From Actinomycetota bacterium (GTDB lineage: Bacteria > Actinomycetota > Actinomycetes > Mycobacteriales > Jatrophihabitantaceae): DNA of 12,429 nt. Below are positions 6,423 to 12,429 of the stretch, one piece after another. The stretch covers positions 1-12,429 of the forward strand of contig JAFAWL010000367.1 of the NCBI GenBank assembly GCA_019241805.1, in the 5' to 3' direction. The notes under the pieces are model-generated. The model was given only the letters and a program-made list of their open reading frames with translations, made no database searches and was not told the origin of the DNA. Each line of letters opens with the position of its first letter. Positions within the stretch are counted from its first letter, which is position 1. The position numbers and the translations under genes are program-made.

Positions 6423-7137
6423 CGATCGGCGACCAGAAGGCCACGGCGTAGAGCACGCCGTACGGATCACCGCTGTAAAGCAGCTCACCGGCGAAGGTTC
6501 GCCGTTCGGCCGAGAGGACCGCGCCCGCGGCCCGCCAGGCGGCAACACCGGCGACCAGCAGTTCCGCTCCCAGAACGGCGTCCAACTCACGAAGCACCTC
6601 GGCATCGCCTGCGACGAGGGCGGCCAGCACCAGCTCGTCGAAGGCGTTCGCGCGGTCGTCGATGTAACCGGGCGAGGCGGGACCCCGTCGCGCCGAACCA
6701 TCGGCAAGCACGAGCAGGCCGACGCGGTCGCTGCCGGCTGCCTCGGCGGTGATTGCCTTGATCGCCTCGGCATTGCGGCCTTCGTCAGCGACCGACCACG
6801 GAATCGTGCGGGTCGACCACTGCGCCTCGGACAACAACCAAGCTCCGACGAGTAGCGACAGCGGCACCGGCTCGATCGGTGGCTCGGCGGCCGTGTGACG
6901 CCCGAAGCCCACCGTCGCCGGGACGCCGAACCGCGCAGTGGAACCGGCTGCCGACGCAGGCAGTCGGCGGGTCTCCGGACCACCGCCGATGGGTAGGAGT
7001 CGGTCCGGCTCGGTCGCCAGCAGCCGGCGGACCGCGGCTCGGGCCGCGTCCCGGACCGGGTCGAGTTCAGCGGTGCCGTGACCCAGCCACGGGAACAGAG
7101 CCGGAGGGTGCGGGCAGAAGGCGACACCGGCGATCAC
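6415..7137 (-). CDS. Class III extradiol dioxygenase B-like (LigB-fold) protein of unknown function
   Basis: A 240-residue protein, Ala-rich, beginning VIAGVAFCPHPPAL. The early His10 in CPHPP matches the first metal ligand of the LigB/MEMO superfamily, and later blocks LVLADGSARRGPASPGYIDDRANAFDE (broken here as LVLADGSARRG, PASPGYIDD, RANAFDE; 142-168) and SGDPYGVLYAVAFW (222-235) are typical of the actinobacterial family usually found just before miaA (compare Rv2728c). A second His is not visible where the superfamily normally has one: the equivalent strand reads LLPIGGGPETRR. Oxygenase activity is therefore doubtful. The GTG start at 7137 is supported by a TAGCCT -10 element only 6 bases upstream, i.e. 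a leaderless start. First gene of the operon with miaA and dapF. Confidence 0.82.
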   Translation of the reverse strand: MIAGVAFCPHPPALFPWLGHGTAELDPVRDAARAAVRRLLATEPDRLLPIGGGPETRRLPASAAGSTARFGVPATVGFGRHTAAEPPIEPVPLSLLVGAWLLSEAQWSTRTIPWSVADEGRNAEAIKAITAEAAGSDRVGLLVLADGSARRGPASPGYIDDRANAFDELVLAALVAGDAEVLRELDAVLGAELLVAGVAAWRAAGAVLSAERRTFAGELLYSGDPYGVLYAVAFWSPIDE

Positions 7138-7143
7138 GCTCGC

Positions 7144-7149
7144 AGGCTA
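7144..7149 (-). promoter_or_regulatory. -10 element for a leaderless operon start
   Basis: On the minus strand TAGCCT (TANNNT type) ends 6 bases before the GTG at 7137, placing the expected transcription start on the first base of that codon. The same hexamer is used as -10 in the rny promoter. No good -35 is seen, which is common for actinobacterial leaderless promoters. Confidence 0.45.
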
Positions 7150-7193
7150 ACCGCTGCGCCGATCGGGAGCGGTCTCGTGTTCAATTCACTGTC

Positions 7194-8378
7194 ATGAGCT
7201 CCGAATGGGGACGCATCGACGCAGACGGCACCGCCTACGTCAAGACAGCGGACGGCGAGCGTGCTGTCGGATCGTGGCAGGCGGGGGACGCCGAGGCGGG
7301 ACTGGCCTATTACGTCCGCCACTACGAGGACCTCGAGACCGAGGTGACGCTGCTCGAACAGCGTTTGGAATCCGGCGCCGGCGATCCGGGCGCCACCCGG
7401 GCTCAGGCGGCCGCGCTGAAGGAGCAGGTCACGACGGCGTCGGCGATCGGCGACCTCGCCGCGCTGGAGAGGCGCTTGGACGCCGTACATTCCGCCGCCG
7501 ACAGCATGGTCGCCGCTTCCGCCGAGGCCCGCCGAACTGCCCGCGCGGAGGCGATCGCAGCCAAGGAGCTGCTGGTCAGCGAGGCCGAGACGATCGCTGA
7601 TTCGGCAACCTCGTGGAAGGTCTCGGGCGATCGCCTGCGGCAGATCCTCGACGAGTGGAAGCTGATCAAGGGCATCGACCGTAAGACGGACGAGGCGCTG
7701 TGGCGACGCTTCGCCGCCGCGCGCGACGCGTTCAGCAAGCGGCGCGGTGCGCACTTCGCGCAGCTCGACGTCGAACGCACCGCCGCCCGCGCGCAGAAGG
7801 AGGCCCTGATCGCCCGGGCCGAAGAACTATCCAAGTCGTCCGACTGGAAGCAGACCGCCGGCCAGATGAAGACCCTGATGACCGAGTGGAAGGCCGCCCC
7901 CCGTGCCGCCCGCGACATCGAGGACGAGTTATGGCAGCGCTTCCGCGCGGCCCAGGATGCTTTCTTCGCGGCCCGATCCGGTGTCTTCGCCGAACGAGAC
8001 GCCGAGCAGTTGGACAACCAACGACAGAAGGAGGAGCTGATCTCCCAGGCCGGCGCGATCGATCTGAGCGATCCGCGAGCGGCGCAATCAGCACTACGCG
8101 ACCTGCAGGCACGCTTCGACCGGATCGGGCATGTGCCGCGGGACTCCATGCGCCGCCTCGATGATCGAATGCGGGCCGCCGAGCAGCGCGTACGGGACGC
8201 GGTCGACGCCCAGTGGAAGCGCGGTGCCGAGGACTCGAATCCGTTCCTCGCCCAGTTGCGCGAGCGGCTCTCGGAAGCCGAACAGAAGCTGGAACGGGCA
8301 CGGACGTCCGGCGATTCCGCACGGATCGCCAAGGCCGAGGCCGAAGTAGAACAGCGCCGCAGCCTGCTGCCGAGCTGA
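7194..8378 (+). CDS. DUF349 coiled-coil protein with three repeats
   Basis: A 394-residue, highly charged helical protein with no signal peptide or membrane segment. Residues 1-45 form a small conserved head (WGRIDADGTAYVKTADGERAVG is the start of it, given here in parts: WGRIDADGTAYV, KTADGERAVGSW). Three DUF349 repeats follow at about 121-190, 198-270 and 278-345. Shared marks are a Trp in SWK/DWK, the EWK motif (154-156, 231-233) and LWRRF/LWQRF (169-173, 246-250); the third repeat has lost these Trp residues and reads ARFDRIG and DDRMR. A heptad-like tail closes the protein. Function is not established; the family is conserved in actinobacteria at this place (compare Rv2731). The ATG at 7194 lacks a clear ribosome site. 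It is the only plus-strand gene between two minus-strand blocks, diverging from the LigB-like gene with a 56-base gap. Confidence 0.88.
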   Translation: MSSEWGRIDADGTAYVKTADGERAVGSWQAGDAEAGLAYYVRHYEDLETEVTLLEQRLESGAGDPGATRAQAAALKEQVTTASAIGDLAALERRLDAVHSAADSMVAASAEARRTARAEAIAAKELLVSEAETIADSATSWKVSGDRLRQILDEWKLIKGIDRKTDEALWRRFAAARDAFSKRRGAHFAQLDVERTAARAQKEALIARAEELSKSSDWKQTAGQMKTLMTEWKAAPRAARDIEDELWQRFRAAQDAFFAARSGVFAERDAEQLDNQRQKEELISQAGAIDLSDPRAAQSALRDLQARFDRIGHVPRDSMRRLDDRMRAAEQRVRDAVDAQWKRGAEDSNPFLAQLRERLSEAEQKLERARTSGDSARIAKAEAEVEQRRSLLPS

Positions 8379-8381
8379 GCT

Positions 8382-8410
8382 GCCTGACCCGCTCCGGTTG
8401 GTGATCAGGC
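8382..8410. terminator. Possible shared terminator of convergent genes
   Basis: GCCTGA (8382-8387) and TCAGGC (8405-8410) form a 6-bp inverted repeat with a 17-base loop in the 26-base gap between the converging DUF349 and miaB genes. One arm overlaps the miaB stop codon. There is no T tract on either side, so the call is tentative. Confidence 0.3.
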
Positions 8411-9838
8411 CGGGGCGGTCGGCGAGATCGTGAGTAGGGTCGGCCGGCCAGCGGGCGCCACCGAGGGGCCAGCGCCTCGCCACCGCCGATGCATCGTGAT
8501 CTCGCTGTCGGCGACCAGGTGGTGCGGCGCCGCCCGGGTGATCGCGGCTGTGATCGTGTCGCCGGGCTGCGGCTGCGCCGCGCCGGTCTGCACATGCACC
8601 AGCCGGCCGTCACGGGCCCGGCCGGACGATCGACCCGTGATTCCGTCTTTACGCCCGTCCGTCGCTGTGACCAGAACGTCGACCGAAGTGCCGATCAACG
8701 CACGATTCTCGGTCCACGAAATTTCGTCCTGCAATGCGATCAGGCGTTCGTAACGCTCCTGCACGACCGCTTTGGGAATCTGCTCCGGCAACTGCGCGGC
8801 CGGCGTCCCGGGGCGGGGCGAGTACTGAAAGGTGAACGCGCCGGCGAAGCGGGCTTCGCGCACCAGATCGAGCGTCTGCTGGAAATCGGCCTCGGTCTCG
8901 CCGGGGAAGCCCACGATGACGTCTGTGGTGATCGCTGCGGCCGGGATAGCGTTACGGACCCGGTCAAGGATGCCGAGGTAGCGTTCGCGCCGATAACTGC
9001 GTCGCATGGCGCGCAGCACGGTGTCCGAGCCGGACTGCAAGGGCATGTGCAGTTGCGGACACACGTTGGGCGTCTCGGCCATCGCTGCGATGACATCGTC
9101 GGTGAAATCCTTCGGATGCGGACTCGTGAAACGCACCCGCTCCAGGCCCTCGATCGGGCCGCAGGCGCGCAGCAGTTGTCCGAACGCCGCGCGCTGCCCG
9201 AACGAGCGCCCGTACGAGTTCACGTTCTGGCCGAGCAGGGTGATCTCGACGACTCCAGATTCGACGAGTGCCCGGATCTCGGCGAGCACGTCGCCGGCTC
9301 GCCGGTCGGTCTCGCTCCCCCGCAAGCTGGGCACGATGCAGAACGTGCACGTGTTGTCGCATCCGACCGAGATCGAGACCCAGGCCGAGAAGGCGGATTG
9401 GCGTCGCGTGGGCAGGTCGGACGGGAAGTTCTGCAGCGTCTCGGCGATCTCGACCTGCGCCTTGCGGTTGTGCCGCGCTCGTTCGAGCAGCACGGGCAGC
9501 GCGGCGAGGTTGTGGGTGCCGAACACGGCGTCGACCCAGGGCGCCCGATCGAGGATGCGCCCGCGGTCCTTCTGCGCCAAGCAGCCACCCACCGCGATCT
9601 GCAGGCCGGGTCGGCGCTGCTTGGCCGGCAGGATGTGGCCCAGATTGCCGTAGAGCCGGTTGTCGGCGTTCTCCCGCACCGCGCAGGTGTTGAAGACGAT
9701 CAGATCGACGTCGTCGCCGGCACCGGCGGGCGCGGCCACATAGCCCGCGGCTTCCAGGAGGCCCGCTAGCCGTTCCGAGTCGTGCACGTTCATCTGGCAC
9801 CCGTAGGTGCGGATGTCGTAGGTGCGGGCGGCGGTCAT
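8405..9838 (-). CDS. miaB: tRNA-2-methylthio-N6-dimethylallyladenosine synthase
   Basis: A 477-residue radical-SAM methylthiotransferase that converts i6A37 (made by MiaA) to ms2i6A37 in tRNA. The N-terminal UPF0004 domain holds the second cluster ligands Cys14 (TYGCQMN), Cys52 (NTCAVRENA) and Cys86 (VGGCLAQ). The radical SAM triad is Cys160, Cys164, Cys167 in VGCDNTCTFC. Further marks are LLGQNVNSYG (201-210), HMPLQSGSD (264-272) and DVIVGFPGET (306-315). A TRAM RNA-binding domain covers about 380-447, and a 30-residue tail follows. Start is the ATG at 9838 with CGAGGGG just before it. The rny stop lies 22 bases upstream, so the two genes are probably co-transcribed. Confidence 0.97.
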   Translation of the reverse strand: MTAARTYDIRTYGCQMNVHDSERLAGLLEAAGYVAAPAGAGDDVDLIVFNTCAVRENADNRLYGNLGHILPAKQRRPGLQIAVGGCLAQKDRGRILDRAPWVDAVFGTHNLAALPVLLERARHNRKAQVEIAETLQNFPSDLPTRRQSAFSAWVSISVGCDNTCTFCIVPSLRGSETDRRAGDVLAEIRALVESGVVEITLLGQNVNSYGRSFGQRAAFGQLLRACGPIEGLERVRFTSPHPKDFTDDVIAAMAETPNVCPQLHMPLQSGSDTVLRAMRRSYRRERYLGILDRVRNAIPAAAITTDVIVGFPGETEADFQQTLDLVREARFAGAFTFQYSPRPGTPAAQLPEQIPKAVVQERYERLIALQDEISWTENRALIGTSVDVLVTATDGRKDGITGRSSGRARDGRLVHVQTGAAQPQPGDTITAAITRAAPHHLVADSEITMHRRWRGAGPSVAPAGRPTLLTISPTAPA

Positions 9839-9860
9839 GACCCCTCGAGGATACGGGGGT

Positions 9861-11609
9861 TCAGTGAGCGATCTCCGTCGCGCGCGACTCGCGCACGACC
9901 GTCACCCGGATCTGGCCCGGGTAGGTGAGCTCGTCCTCGATCTGCTTCGCGATCTCCCGGGCCAGCACCCCGGCGGCCAGATCGTCGATCTCACCGGGCT
10001 GGACCATCACTCGGACCTCGCGGCCCGACTGCATCGCGAACACCTTCTCGACGCCGGGGCGCGATGTCGCGATGGCCTCGATCCGAGCCAGTCGTTTGAC
10101 GTAGGACTCGAGCGATTCGCGCCGGGCTCCGGGCCGAGCGGCCGAGCAGGTGTCGGAGGCCTGAGTCAGGACGGCCTCGATCGTGCGCGGTTGCACCTCG
10201 TTGTGATGGGCCTCGACGGCGTGGACGACGGCCTCGCTCTCACCGTATTTGCGCAACAACTCGGCGCCGATGATCGCGTGACTGCCCTCGACCTCGTGCG
10301 TGAGGGCTTTGCCGATGTCGTGCAGGAACGCGCACCGTTTGATCAGCGCCGGTTCGATGCCGAGTTCGGCCGCCATGACTCCGGCGATGTGCGCAGTCTC
10401 GATCAGGTGCCCCAGCACGTTCTGGCCGTAGCTGGTGCGGTACTTCAACCGGCCCAGAGTCGGCAGCAGACGTTCGTCAAGATCAGCGATCCCGACCTCG
10501 GCGAGCGCGTCGCGGGCGGCCCGCAGACACAGTTGCTCGACTTCCAGCTTGCTGGTCTCGTAGACCTCTTCGATGCGGTGGGGGTGGATCCGCCCGTCGA
10601 GGACCAGCTTGTCCAGGGTCAGGCGGCCGACCTCGCGGCGCACCGGATCGAAGCAGGACAGAAGCACAGCTTCCGGGGTGTCGTCGATGATCACATTGAC
10701 CCCGGTGACGGCCTCGAAGGCGCGGATGTTGCGGCCCTCCCGACCGATGATGCGGCCCTTCATCTCATCGCCGGGCAGATGCATGACGCTCACGACGGTC
10801 TCGCTCGTCTGCTCGCTGGCGACGCGCTGCACAGCTTCGACGACGATCGCTCGGGCGCGTGCGCTCGCCTCGGCCTTGGCGACGTTCTCGATCGAGCGGA
10901 CGAGCGCGGCCGCATCGCGACGGGAGTTGGCCTCGACCACGCTCATCAACTCGAGCTTGGCTTGCTCGCTCGACAGTCCGGCTATTCGCTCGAGTTCGCG
11001 GTGCTGGGCGGCCGTCGCGTCGTCAAGTTGAGCCCGGTCACGGGAAAGCTGTTCAGCGCGGTCACTGAGCTCCTGGTCGCGCTCGGCCAGTTGTCGCAGC
11101 GAGCGATCGAGTTCTTCGGCGTCGCGCTCCAGCCGGGCGGCGCGATCGTCGAGGCGGGACTGGGCCTGCTCGACGCGGGTCTGGTGGACGGCCAGCTCGC
11201 GTTCGGACTGTTTGAGCTGCTCGGTCAACTGGGCCGCGTCATGCTCGGCCGCCCGGCGGGCATCCCGCACAGCGGCGTCAGCTCGCTCTTCGGCGGAGCG
11301 GCGAACAGCTTCGGCTTCGGCCAGAACGGTGCCGGCATCGGACCGGGCGGCCCGCCGAATCGCCTCGGCCTCGGTCTCGCCGGCCCGCCGGAGCGCCTCG
11401 GCCTCCGTCTGCGCGAGCTGCCGGATCGAGCTCGCCTCGGCGTCCGCGACCCGCCGGGACGACTCCGCGTAGCCCACATGATCGGTGTCGGCGTCGTCCT
11501 CACCGCGCGGCACGAACTCGCCGACGACGCCCCGGCGCCGGTAGGCCTGAATGAAAAAAACACCAAGAACGAAGACCACAGCAAGTGCGGCATACAGGAC
11601 GCCTTGCAC
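9861..11609 (-). CDS. rny: Ribonuclease Y
   Basis: A 582-residue membrane-anchored endoribonuclease that starts mRNA decay. Order of parts: one N-terminal membrane helix (about 3-20), a long coiled coil (about 50-260, with repeated AEAE/RRA units), a KH RNA-binding domain (about 270-330, GRIIGREGRNIRAFE at 285-299), and an HD metal-dependent phosphohydrolase domain (H401-LIETAHIAG, HDIGKA at 430-435, HHN at 468-470, ARPGARRES at 491-499). It is somewhat longer than the roughly 520 residues usual for the family, the excess being in the N-terminal linker and coiled coil. The GTG at 11609 is well supported: AGGAGG lies 7 bases before it. A long overlapping open frame on the other strand is a codon-bias shadow. 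Confidence 0.97.
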   Translation of the reverse strand: MQGVLYAALAVVFVLGVFFIQAYRRRGVVGEFVPRGEDDADTDHVGYAESSRRVADAEASSIRQLAQTEAEALRRAGETEAEAIRRAARSDAGTVLAEAEAVRRSAEERADAAVRDARRAAEHDAAQLTEQLKQSERELAVHQTRVEQAQSRLDDRAARLERDAEELDRSLRQLAERDQELSDRAEQLSRDRAQLDDATAAQHRELERIAGLSSEQAKLELMSVVEANSRRDAAALVRSIENVAKAEASARARAIVVEAVQRVASEQTSETVVSVMHLPGDEMKGRIIGREGRNIRAFEAVTGVNVIIDDTPEAVLLSCFDPVRREVGRLTLDKLVLDGRIHPHRIEEVYETSKLEVEQLCLRAARDALAEVGIADLDERLLPTLGRLKYRTSYGQNVLGHLIETAHIAGVMAAELGIEPALIKRCAFLHDIGKALTHEVEGSHAIIGAELLRKYGESEAVVHAVEAHHNEVQPRTIEAVLTQASDTCSAARPGARRESLESYVKRLARIEAIATSRPGVEKVFAMQSGREVRVMVQPGEIDDLAAGVLAREIAKQIEDELTYPGQIRVTVVRESRATEIAH

Positions 11610-11662
11610 CGTTTCGCCTCCTGTTCGCGCCGAAATCTCATCGTCGCCAGGAAACGCCGACC

Positions 11663-11682
11663 TCCCGGCATCGCCGCCGGGA
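11663..11682 (-). other. Strong GC hairpin in the rny leader
   Basis: TCCCGGC (11663-11669) and GCCGGGA (11676-11682) form a perfect 7-bp stem with a 6-base loop. On the rny transcript it ends 53 bases before the start codon and is followed after a few bases only by a short TTT, so it is not a textbook intrinsic terminator. It could act as an attenuator, a pause site or a cleavage-protecting stem. Confidence 0.5.
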
Positions 11683-11693
11683 TCACGCTTTGA

Positions 11694-11732
11694 GGCCAGT
11701 ACCGCCGAGGGGTCATTGCCGTCGGCGGGGCC
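11694..11732 (-). other. Large stem-loop in the rny leader
   Basis: CCGCCGA (11702-11708) pairs with TCGGCGG (11722-11728), 7 bp around a 13-base loop. GGCC at 11694-11697 and 11729-11732 extends the stem after a one-sided 4-base bulge, 11 bp in all. It sits between the short reading frame at 11772-11801 and the second hairpin. Confidence 0.5.
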
Positions 11733-11771
11733 GTCCGAGTGATCGTCCCTTCTGTGCTTCTGGTGGTCTAT

Positions 11772-11801
11772 CTATCGCCTGGGCACGGAGCCCATACGCA
11801 T
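11772..11801 (-). CDS. Candidate nine-codon upstream reading frame (leader peptide) before rny
   Basis: The frame encodes MRMGSVPRR and stops with TAG. AGGAG lies 6 bases before the ATG, which is ideal, and the ATG is only about 15 bases downstream of the start of transcription expected from the promoter at 11823-11851. An in-frame ATG two codons upstream (11807) is possible but too close to AGGAG. The last two sense codons are AGG and CGA, both uncommon in high-GC genomes as far as I know. Inside the frame TGGGC-ACGGA-GCCCA (11780-11794) can form a small hairpin. The stop is 162 bases before rny. I do not recognise the peptide; it could be a regulatory leader or chance. Confidence 0.4.
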   Translation of the reverse strand: MRMGSVPRR

Positions 11802-11822
11802 GTGCATCTCCTGGTGAATCCG

Positions 11823-11851
11823 AGGCTAAGAATTGATCACGAGCAGGTCAA
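11823..11851 (-). promoter_or_regulatory. SigA-type promoter for rny
   Basis: On the minus strand TTGACC (11851-11846) and TAGCCT (11828-11823) are separated by exactly 17 bases, close to the housekeeping consensus. It would start transcription near 11816 and give rny a leader of about 207 bases, unusually long for such a compact region. Confidence 0.65.
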
Positions 11852-11864
11852 GTAGCGGTTGATC

Positions 11865-11882
11865 CCGGCCGCGTCTCGCCGG
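11865..11882 (-). terminator. Weak hairpin after recX
   Basis: CCGGC (11865-11869) and GCCGG (11878-11882) make a 5-bp stem with an 8-base loop starting 16 bases past the recX stop and just before the rny promoter. No T tract follows. Position suits a recX terminator, but the stem is short. Confidence 0.25.
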
Positions 11883-11898
11883 CACGACCCGAAATGTG

Positions 11899-12429
11899 TC
11901 AATCAGGCCCGACGTCGAGGCCGATTCCGGACGTATCGTCCACGGTACGGATCACAGCGCGGACCGCGTCATGACAGATCGACGCCGAATAACCACGTCG
12001 CGCAAGCATCGCTACCAACCGGCGCTGTTGCACCTCGGGTGCCAAACGGGTCATCGTCCGCGCCTTGACCTCGACCAGGCGTCGAGCGGCTGCCCGCTCA
12101 TCGTCCGCGCCGATCTGTGCCGTCGCCTCCGCAATGATCTCATCGGCCACCCCGCGGCGGCGCAGGCCCGCGGCTATCGCACGACGGGCCTGTCCGCGCT
12201 GCGCGTGGCGGGCCAGGGCGTAGGAGTTGGCCAGCTCGGCATCGTCGATCAGTCGTAGCTCCACGAACCGATCGAGCACGACCTTCGCCGCTTGGGCCGG
12301 AACGCCTTTGCGGGCCAGCGCGGTGGCGAGCTCCGCCCTCGTGCGAGCGCGTTGGTCGAGCAGGCGAAGGCAGATGATCCGCGCTACGGATTCCGGATCC
12401 CCAGGCGCGTCCGGGTCGGGCTCGACCGG
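11899..12429 (-). CDS. recX: RecA regulator RecX, 5' end outside the window
   Basis: The frame is open to the right edge; 176 residues and the stop are visible. The in-window start includes DPESVARIICLRLLDQRART, then RAELATALARKG and LDRFVELRLIDDAELANSY, the classic first RecX helical repeats, with later RRRGV (helix pattern) and the final LARRGYSASICHDAVRAV. RecX binds RecA filaments and limits their activity; in actinobacteria it usually follows recA in one operon, so recA is expected beyond the right edge. A GTG at 12279 is an internal codon, not the start, because clear family sequence continues before it. Together with lexA at the other end this brackets the window with SOS genes. Confidence 0.93.
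   Translation of the reverse strand, partial: PVEPDPDAPGDPESVARIICLRLLDQRARTRAELATALARKGVPAQAAKVVLDRFVELRLIDDAELANSYALARHAQRGQARRAIAAGLRRRGVADEIIAEATAQIGADDERAAARRLVEVKARTMTRLAPEVQQRRLVAMLARRGYSASICHDAVRAVIRTVDDTSGIGLDVGPD

Noticed and set aside
4546..6752. Two long plus-strand open frames (4546-5703 and 5664-6752)
   Set aside because: They are antisense shadows of dapF, miaA and the LigB-like gene, each of which has clear catalytic motifs or family features.
6423..7127. A 235-residue N-terminal extension of MiaA in the same frame
   Set aside because: MiaA family sequence starts right after the ATG at 6422 with the P-loop at residues 14-21; the rest overlaps the LigB-like gene in another frame.
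6879..7193. Upstream extension of the DUF349 protein from a GTG at 6879
   Set aside because: It would overlap the LigB-like gene antisense, and the family-like sequence begins only at the ATG at 7194.
11615..11635. TTCGCGCCGAAA-like stretch before rny as an SOS box
   Set aside because: The half-sites are in the wrong orientation and spacing compared with CGAAC-N4-GTTCG.
9822..11693. A 623-codon open frame on the plus strand opposite rny
   Set aside because: It mirrors the whole rny gene, has no recognisable domain and is explained by codon bias in high-GC DNA; rny has KH and HD motifs and an excellent ribosome site.
1..12429. Phage, insertion sequence, CRISPR or defence island
   Set aside because: All genes are recognisable or conserved chromosomal ones with even codon use; no transposase, integrase, att-like direct repeats or spacer arrays were seen.

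Overview
The window is a dense, GC-rich chromosomal stretch from an actinobacterium. The evidence is core gene content with actinobacterial sequence hallmarks: a TatA starting MGGWDAPWHW, LexA boxes of the CGAAC-N4-GTTCG type, and frequent GTG starts. The gene order (LysM gene, lexA, hflX, dapF, miaA, a LigB-like gene, a DUF349 gene, miaB, recX) parallels, as I remember it, the M. tuberculosis Rv2719c-Rv2737c neighbourhood. I cannot name the genus. There is no sign of a mobile element, CRISPR array, tRNA or rRNA.

Left part (1-1720): a membrane-anchored LysM protein on the minus strand and lexA on the plus strand diverge from a 282-base gap. That gap carries one perfect SOS box, one near-perfect box directly abutting it, and a third box nearer lexA. 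This is an SOS checkpoint module: LexA represses itself and, by inference, the LysM protein, whose relatives (DivS, Rv2719c) restrain division or act on the wall after DNA damage.

Middle part (1754-7137, all minus strand): read in transcription order, a LigB-like hypothetical gene, miaA and dapF form a tight overlapping operon. It appears to start from a leaderless GTG with a TAGCCT -10 element. Gaps of 72-97 bases then lead to hflX (ribosome-splitting GTPase), tatA (protein export) and a PAP2 membrane phosphatase. A compound hairpin separates hflX from tatA.

Right part (7194-12429): a lone plus-strand DUF349 gene converges on miaB. Behind miaB, in transcription order recX, rny, miaB, lie RNase Y and a recX whose 5' end runs off the right edge (recA is expected just beyond). 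The 289-base gap in front of rny is the least ordinary part. It holds a good SigA-type promoter, a nine-codon reading frame with its own AGGAG ribosome site immediately after the expected start of transcription, and two strong GC hairpins before the rny start. This looks like a regulated leader for the membrane ribonuclease.

Together the genes serve DNA-damage response (lexA, LysM gene, recX), tRNA A37 modification (miaA makes i6A, miaB converts it to ms2i6A), ribosome rescue (hflX), mRNA decay (rny), lysine/peptidoglycan precursor synthesis (dapF) and export (tatA). The window is mostly ordinary housekeeping. The notable points are the tandem SOS boxes, the rny leader, and two proteins whose active-site motifs are incomplete.
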